Source: Cryobacterium sp. SO1
GTDB lineage: Bacteria > Actinomycetota > Actinomycetes > Actinomycetales > Microbacteriaceae
NCBI RefSeq assembly: GCF_004210215.2
Contig: NZ_CP067394.1
Coordinates: forward strand, 3,534,001 to 3,598,000
Direction of reading: 5' to 3'
DNA length: 64,000 nucleotides
The position numbers were made by a program, and so were the translations under genes. The notes below the pieces were generated by a model. It was not told the DNA's origin. It searched no databases and worked only from the letters and a program-made list of their open reading frames with translations. This document shows, in pieces, positions 59,845 to 64,000 of this stretch. Position 1 is the first letter of the stretch. Each line of letters starts with the position of its first letter.

Positions 59845-60816
59845 GTGAACGATTCGAGCACCACCCCCAGGACCGCGACGACCAGCACCAACCGGATCGC
59901 CGTGCTCGGCAGCGCCAACATGGACCTCGTGGTGCGGCAGCCCCGGCTGCCCCAGCCCGGGGAGACCATGTTCGGCAGTGGGTACAGCACTGTGCCGGGC
60001 GGCAAGGGGCTGAACCAGGCCGTGGCCGCGGCACGGCAGGGCGGAGCGGTGGACTTCATGGGCGCGGTCGGCACCGACGCCAACGGCACCGAGCTGCGCG
60101 GCGTCCTCGCGCTGCACCGGATCGGCGCGCGCGGCCTGGCCGCCGTGCGGGAGCCCACCGGCACCGCGCACATCTCCGTGCTGGACTCCGGCGAGAACTC
60201 GATCGTCGTGGTCTCCGGGGCCAACGCGACCGTCACCGCTCTCGACGCGGAGCAGGAGGCCACCATAGCCCAGGCCAGGTTCCTGGTCATGCAGTGCGAG
60301 TTGCCGGTGCCGGCGCTTGCGGCCGGCATCCGCATCGCCCAGGCGAACGGAGTGTTCACCGTGCTGACCCCGGCTCCCGTGCTGCCGTTGCCAGAGGGCT
60401 TCGCCGGGTCGGTGGACCTGGTGGTGCCGAACCGGATCGAAGCCACCGAGCTGACCGGCGAGGCCGACCCGGTTCGGGCCGCCGAGCTGCTCAGCGCCGA
60501 CAAGACCTGGGCGATCGTGACGCTCGGCGCCGAGGGCTGTGTGCTCGCCTACGACGGCACCGTGGTGGGTCTGGCACCCGCACGGCCGGTGAAGGCGGTG
60601 GACACCACTGCGGCCGGCGACACCTTCGTGGGAGCTTTGGTGGCCCGGCTGGCCGCGTTCGGGTTGCCGCTCGAGCTGTCCGCCGCCGCCATTTCCGAAG
60701 AACGGATGGTCGACGCCGTGCGCTGGGCCACCGTCGCGTCGTCGATCTCGGTGACCCGGCCCGGCGCCACCAGTTCGATGCCGTCGCTGGCCGAGGTCGC
60801 GGCGATCCTGGCCTGA
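59845..60816 (+). CDS. PfkB-family ribokinase-like sugar kinase
   Basis: A 323-residue ribokinase-fold enzyme. GSANMDLVVRQPRLPQPGET (near 22-41), the substrate motif TVPGGKGLNQAVAAARQG (near 47-64), NRIEATELTGE (near 197-207) and the anion-hole DTTAAGDTFVGALVA (near 255-269, with the catalytic Asp) are all present. The AISEERMVDAVRWATVASS ending is typical. It likely phosphorylates ribose or a related sugar, which would feed PRPP and thus the purine genes around it. That functional link is inference from position. Confidence 0.9.
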   Translation: MNDSSTTPRTATTSTNRIAVLGSANMDLVVRQPRLPQPGETMFGSGYSTVPGGKGLNQAVAAARQGGAVDFMGAVGTDANGTELRGVLALHRIGARGLAAVREPTGTAHISVLDSGENSIVVVSGANATVTALDAEQEATIAQARFLVMQCELPVPALAAGIRIAQANGVFTVLTPAPVLPLPEGFAGSVDLVVPNRIEATELTGEADPVRAAELLSADKTWAIVTLGAEGCVLAYDGTVVGLAPARPVKAVDTTAAGDTFVGALVARLAAFGLPLELSAAAISEERMVDAVRWATVASSISVTRPGATSSMPSLAEVAAILA

Positions 60817-60854
60817 GCCGCCGCTGGGCCGCAACTGTGGCCGATTCGGACTTC

Positions 60855-60914
60855 TGCACCCGGCGCACCGGGCCCAATTGTCCGCACGGGGAACAGAAGC
60901 CCGTTCCGGGTGCA
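60855..60914. terminator. Inverted repeat between convergent kinase and SCP-like genes
   Basis: TGCACCCGG (60855-60863) pairs perfectly with CCGGGTGCA (60906-60914). Overlapping alternatives are CTTCTG/CAGAAG and GGAAC/GTTCC, so the RNA can fold in more than one way. It lies directly at the ends of the convergent genes and probably acts as a bidirectional terminator. Confidence 0.6.
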
Positions 60915-60915
60915 A

Positions 60916-61278
60916 CTAAGGGAACAGGGGCAGCTCGGCGCTGAGGTCGGCACGTTGCCCGGAGGCATGGATTCGGCCGGAGTTGAGGCCGTCGGTCCAG
61001 GCCAGCGCGCCGGTGGCCAGGGCCAGCCAGGTGGCGACATCCGTTTCGACCACGTTGGGCGGGGTGCCGCGGGTGTGCCGGGGGCCGGCGATGCACTGCA
61101 CCGCGCCGAACGGCGGCACGCGCACTTCGACGGTGTTGCCCTCGGCCTGCTCGGCGAGGATCTGCAGGGTGTACCGCACGGCGAGCGCCTTGGTGTCCCG
61201 GCTCGCGCCGGCCTCGTCGGCCAGGTAGGCCTTCACGGCGGTGCGGCCCAGTCCGTCGTCGATTCTTGCGCGTGCCAT
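60916..61278 (-). CDS. SCP-like (sterol carrier family) small protein
   Basis: A 120-residue protein like the bacterial SCP orthologue group found near purine genes in actinobacteria. The N-terminal helix region has [19 protein letters not shown], and the domain shows [30 protein letters not shown] (about 34-63) and [31 protein letters not shown] (near 82-112). The function is unknown, with a proposed lipid-binding fold. CAGACT lies 6 nt before the ATG. A GGAGG directly adjoins the ATG and is too close to be an ordinary ribosome site. Confidence 0.8.
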   Translation of the reverse strand: MARARIDDGLGRTAVKAYLADEAGASRDTKALAVRYTLQILAEQAEGNTVEVRVPPFGAVQCIAGPRHTRGTPPNVVETDVATWLALATGALAWTDGLNSGRIHASGQRADLSAELPLFP

Positions 61279-61290
61279 GCCTCCAGTCTG
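61279..61290 (-). promoter_or_regulatory. -10 box of a probable leaderless promoter for the SCP-like gene
   Basis: CAGACT (61290-61285), 6 nt, then ATG. The region is divergent from purD. Confidence 0.45.
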
Positions 61291-61355
61291 CCCTCTCCCG
61301 CACCGCGCCGTGACGCCGGGCGTCGGCCGGGGTGCGCGTCACCGTGTTGGCCGGG

Positions 61356-61367
61356 TAGCCTGTTCCG
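61356..61367 (+). promoter_or_regulatory. -10 box of a probable leaderless promoter for purDC
   Basis: TAGCCT (61356-61361), 6 nt, then GTG. No Shine-Dalgarno or riboswitch-like leader precedes purD. Confidence 0.6.
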
Positions 61368-62636
61368 GTGAGAATACTGGTCCTCGGTTCCGGCGCCCGC
61401 GAGCACGCCATCGTCACTGCCCTCCTGCGTGAGGAGCCGCGGCCCCACGTGATCGCCGCACCCGGCAATGCCGGCATCGCCGCGGATGCACCCGTGGTCG
61501 ACCTCGACCCCACCGACTCCGATGTGGTGACCAACTTCGCCCAGGAGCACAACATCGACCTCGTCGTGGTGGGCCCCGAGGCTCCCCTGGTGGCCGGGGT
61601 CGCCGACGCACTGCGCACCCGCGGCATCCCGGTCTTCGGCCCGGGCCAGGCCGCCGCCGCCCTCGAGGGCAGCAAGACCTTCGCCAAACGCATCATGGAC
61701 CAGGCCGGAGTGCCCACCGGCCGCGCCGTGCGGGCCGGCAACCTCGCCGAGGCGCAGGGCGCGCTCGACGAATACGGCGCCCCGTACGTGGTCAAGGCCG
61801 ACGGCTTGGCCGCCGGCAAGGGTGTGCTCGTCACCACCGACCGTGACGACGCCCTCGCCCACGCGGTGCGCTGGCTGCAGCACGGTGCGGTACTCATCGA
61901 GGAATTCCTCGCCGGCCAGGAGGTCTCCCTGTTCCTGCTCAGCGACGGCCACACCGTGCTGCCGCTCTCCCCCGCCCAGGACTACAAGCGTCTCGCCGAC
62001 AACGACGAGGGCCCCAACACCGGCGGCATGGGCGCCTACTCGCCGCTGCCCTGGCTCGACGCCGGCTTCGGCAGCGAGACCGCGTTCGTGGACGAGGTCA
62101 TCAAGACCATCGCCCTGCCCACCGTGCGCCAGCTCGCCGCCGAAGACACCCCGTTCATCGGGCTGCTGTACTGCGGGCTGATTCTCACGAATGCCGGCAT
62201 CCGGGTGATCGAATTCAACGCCCGTTTCGGCGACCCCGAGACGCAGGTGGTGCTGCCGCGCCTCGTGACACCGCTGAGCGGGCTGCTGCTGGCCGCGTCG
62301 ACCGGCGAGCTTGCCGGGCTGCCCCGCCCTGAATTCTCGGCCGACGCCGCGGTGACCGTGGTGATCGCCAGCGAGAACTACCCGGAGACCCCGGTGACCG
62401 GTCGTGCGATCACCGGGCTCGCCGACGCCGCCGCTGTGACGGGCGTGACCATCGCGCACGCCGCGACCGCGCTGGACGGCCAGACTCTGGTCGCCACCGG
62501 CGGCCGGGTGCTCAGCGTCGTGGCCGTGGGAAGCGACTTCACCCAGGCGCGGTCGCGCGCCTACGAGGCCGTGGCGCTGATCGGGCTCGAGGGCTCCCAG
62601 CACCGTGGCGACATCGCCGCCAAGGTCGCGAGCTGA
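61368..62636 (+). CDS. purD: Phosphoribosylamine-glycine ligase
   Basis: A 422-residue ATP-grasp enzyme that joins glycine to phosphoribosylamine, step 2 of purine synthesis. It shows the MRILVLGSGAREHAI start, a glycine-rich VVVGPEAPLVAGVAD (near 66-80), KTFAKRIMDQAGVPT (near 104-118), VVKADGLAAGKGVLV (near 141-155, ATP-binding lysine), LSPAQDYKRLADNDEGPNTGGMGAYSP (near 204-230) and NARFGDPETQVVLPRL (near 283-298, metal ligands). The length is typical. The start is GTG, and the stop overlaps purC by one base (TGATG). Confidence 0.96.
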   Translation: MRILVLGSGAREHAIVTALLREEPRPHVIAAPGNAGIAADAPVVDLDPTDSDVVTNFAQEHNIDLVVVGPEAPLVAGVADALRTRGIPVFGPGQAAAALEGSKTFAKRIMDQAGVPTGRAVRAGNLAEAQGALDEYGAPYVVKADGLAAGKGVLVTTDRDDALAHAVRWLQHGAVLIEEFLAGQEVSLFLLSDGHTVLPLSPAQDYKRLADNDEGPNTGGMGAYSPLPWLDAGFGSETAFVDEVIKTIALPTVRQLAAEDTPFIGLLYCGLILTNAGIRVIEFNARFGDPETQVVLPRLVTPLSGLLLAASTGELAGLPRPEFSADAAVTVVIASENYPETPVTGRAITGLADAAAVTGVTIAHAATALDGQTLVATGGRVLSVVAVGSDFTQARSRAYEAVALIGLEGSQHRGDIAAKVAS

Positions 62637-63535
62637 TGGCCGCGCTGCAGCTGGACGGCTGGCAACACGTCTACTCGGGCAAGGTACGCGACCTCTACGT
62701 GCCGGCCGAAGCCACCGGCCTGGCCGACGCCGACAGGGTGCTCGTCGTGGCCAGCGACCGGGTGAGCGCGTTCGACCACGTGCTCGAGCCCGGCATCCCC
62801 GGCAAGGGCGAACTGCTGGCCACCCTGAGCCTGTGGTGGTTCGACCAGCTCGAGGGTGTGCCCAACCACCTCGTGCCCGACCACGCCCTCGACGCATCGA
62901 GCCTGATCCCCGCCGCCGTCGCCGGCCGGGCCATGCTCTGCAAGACCCTGGACATGTACCCGATCGAGTGCGTGGTGCGCGGGTACCTCACCGGTTCCGG
63001 CTGGCTCGAGTACGTCGCCAGCCAGACGGTGTGCGGCATCCCGCTACCGGCCGGTCTGCAGAACGGCGACCGGCTTCCCGAACCGATCTACACCCCCGCC
63101 TGGAAGGCTCCGATGGGCGAGCACGACGAGAACATCTCGTTCGAGCGCACCGTCGAGCTCGTGGGGGCCGACGTGGCGGCGGCGCTGCGGGATGCGTCGC
63201 TGGAGATCTTCCGCCGGGCATCCGTGATCGCGGAGACCGCCGGCGTGATTCTGGCCGACACCAAATTCGAGTTCGGCGCCGACCGCGCCACCGGCCTGCT
63301 CACCCTCGGCGACGAGGTGCTCACCAGTGACTCCAGCCGGTACTGGGATGCGGCGCGCTGGCTGGCCGGGGCCACGCCGGCGGAGCGCATGGCCAGCTTC
63401 GACAAGCAGATCGTGCGCGACTGGTTGGCCGCGCACTGGGACCAGACCGGCACCCCACCGGAGCTGCCCACAGAGATTGTGGCCCAGACCGCGGCCCGGT
63501 ACCGCGAGCTGCTCGGGCTGCTGACCGCCGGGTAG
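62636..63535 (+). CDS. purC: Phosphoribosylaminoimidazole-succinocarboxamide synthase
   Basis: A 299-residue SAICAR synthetase that condenses CAIR with aspartate in purine synthesis. It shows YSGKVRDLYVPAEATGLADAD near the start (KVRDLY), VASDRVSAFDHVL (near 38-50), VRGYLTGSGWLEY (near 113-125), DENISFERTVELVG (near 164-177), ADTKFEFG (near 207-214) and DKQIVRDWL (near 255-263). The length fits the long actinobacterial form. Its start codon shares a base with the purD stop, so it is translated with purD. It ends 290 bp before a minus-strand gene. Confidence 0.96.
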   Translation: MAALQLDGWQHVYSGKVRDLYVPAEATGLADADRVLVVASDRVSAFDHVLEPGIPGKGELLATLSLWWFDQLEGVPNHLVPDHALDASSLIPAAVAGRAMLCKTLDMYPIECVVRGYLTGSGWLEYVASQTVCGIPLPAGLQNGDRLPEPIYTPAWKAPMGEHDENISFERTVELVGADVAAALRDASLEIFRRASVIAETAGVILADTKFEFGADRATGLLTLGDEVLTSDSSRYWDAARWLAGATPAERMASFDKQIVRDWLAAHWDQTGTPPELPTEIVAQTAARYRELLGLLTAG

Positions 63536-63582
63536 CCTGCGCCGCGCGGCACCTCCCGTTCTCGCGGCACTACTTGCGCCCG

Positions 63583-63607
63583 CCGGCACGTGTTGGAACA
63601 CGTGCCG
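63583..63607 (+). terminator. Hairpin after purC within a CACGTGCCG repeat tract
   Basis: CCGGCACGTGT (63583-63593) pairs with ACACGTGCCG (63598-63607) across a 4-nt loop. Downstream, the ACGTGCCGC motif recurs about every 20-22 bp to 63670, so several alternative stems can form. Confidence 0.6.
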
Positions 63608-63686
63608 CCGGAACGAGCACGTGCCGCGAGCGGACAAACACGTGCCGCCGGGACGAAAACGTGCCGCGAGCGAGGCCGGGCGGCGC

Positions 63687-63839
63687 GGGTCAGCGGGCGG
63701 CGCGGGTCAGCGGGCGGCGCGGGTCAGCGGGCGGCTCGGGTCAGCGGGCGGCTCGGGTCAGCGGGCGGGCCGGGTCAGCGGGCGGCGCGGGTCAGCGGGC
63801 GGCTCGGGTCAGCGGGCGGGCCGGGTCAGCGGGCGGCGC
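63687..63839. repeat. Nine tandem 17-bp units at a gene 3' end
   Basis: Nine copies of GGGTCAGCGGGCGGCGC (three variants at the last four bases) fill 63687-63839 without gaps. The ninth overlaps the stop codon of the minus-strand gene that runs off the window. The unit is not a multiple of three, so in minus-strand reading each copy places a TGA stop in a different frame. Confidence 0.92.
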
Positions 63840-64000
63840 GGGAGCCGCGGGCGGCGCGCTTGGCGCGGCGGGTGAGGCCATGCACCGTGGCCTGGAACTC
63901 CTTGACGCTCAGAGGCCGGCCGGGCAGCTTGGGCCGGGTCTTCTCGGGCATCCGTAGGCCGTCGAGCACCAGGGAGAGCTGCCGGCGCCACTGGCCGCTG
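63826..64000 (-). CDS. C-terminal fragment of a minus-strand protein, possibly a TetR-type regulator
   Basis: The last 57 codons of a gene that continues past the window edge. The visible end includes GQWRRQLSLVLDGLRMPEKT, PLSVKEFQATVHGL and a basic tail TRRAKRAARGSRAAR, then TGA inside the 17-bp repeat array. The WRRQLSLVLDGLR helix resembles the C-terminal helix of TetR/AcrR regulators, but this is weak evidence from a short piece. The very basic end may be an artefact of repeat expansion into the coding region. Confidence 0.6.
   Translation of the reverse strand, partial: SGQWRRQLSLVLDGLRMPEKTRPKLPGRPLSVKEFQATVHGLTRRAKRAARGSRAAR

Noticed and set aside
60916..61278. Ribosome-binding role of the GGAGG next to the SCP-like ATG
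   Set aside because: It ends one base before the start codon, too close for ordinary Shine-Dalgarno pairing; the CAGACT box 6 nt upstream suggests a leaderless start instead.
61279..61367. Purine riboswitch ahead of purD
   Set aside because: Only 89 bp separate the divergent starts, the -10 box is 6 nt before the GTG, and no aptamer fold could be placed.
63687..63839. CRISPR array at the right edge
   Set aside because: Units are contiguous 17-bp copies with no unique spacers, and no cas gene is seen.
1..64000. tRNA or rRNA genes
   Set aside because: No cloverleaf-like sequence or rRNA signature was recognised by eye on either strand. A covariance-model scan was not possible here.

Overview
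The window is 64 kb of very GC-rich DNA. Gene content points to an actinobacterium of the Microbacteriaceae type: the DUF3073 protein, the bacterial SCP-like protein beside purine genes, a PurF amino terminus typical of that family, dense 4-bp gene overlaps, and many genes with a -10 box 6 nt before the start codon. A cold-adapted genus such as Cryobacterium would fit the long repeat-rich DEAD-box RNA helicase, but the genus is inference. No rRNA, tRNA, CRISPR array, transposase or prophage gene was seen.

Positions 1-23.7 kb are a cell-surface polysaccharide locus. On the minus strand lie a partial gene, a family 2 glycosyltransferase and a 1911-residue secreted protein with a DMF-like head and five DUF4082 modules. 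A plus-strand glycosyltransferase and a GNAT protein follow. Next is a tightly coupled minus-strand operon starting at 18426: Gfo/Idh dehydrogenase, epimerase, DegT aminotransferase, hexapeptide acyltransferase, second DegT aminotransferase, AMP-forming acyl ligase, PLP decarboxylase, acyl carrier protein and a secreted beta-helix-like protein. Divergent from it, a plus-strand operon starts with a polyprenyl-phosphate sugar transferase and continues with three glycosyltransferases. Together these look able to build an unusual, probably N-acylated amino sugar and assemble it on a lipid carrier. Flippase, polymerase and export genes are not in the window. The leader of the minus operon, including its first codons, is duplicated at 1.2-1.4 kb.

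Positions 23.8-32.1 kb hold a membrane-anchored hypothetical protein, proline iminopeptidase, an ABC-2 type exporter pair, an acyl-CoA oxidase and RecQ. Positions 32.3-34.4 kb are a CopC/YcnI/membrane-protein copper-type operon. A degraded PstS-like fragment and palindromic elements follow. Positions 34.8-41.1 kb hold the DEAD-box helicase, a GNAT protein, an NmrA-like protein, an FUSC-type membrane protein and a membrane-anchored esterase. Positions 41.3-55.9 kb hold an M23 peptidase, an RND transporter, a divergent MocR/YczE pair, an M20 peptidase, a CPBP-like membrane protein, a DUF4097-PadR operon with a clear operator, an APC permease and a flavin monooxygenase.

Positions 56-63.5 kb form a purine region: DUF3073, purM and purF on the minus strand, a small membrane protein, a ribokinase-type kinase, an SCP-like protein, then purD and purC on the plus strand. 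The right edge cuts a minus-strand gene whose 3' end runs into a 9 x 17 bp tandem array.

The intergenic regions are rich in structure: two families of about 60-bp palindromes, several small tandem arrays (14, 15, 17 and 19 bp), a five-run G-tract array and a nested inverted repeat present at two places.
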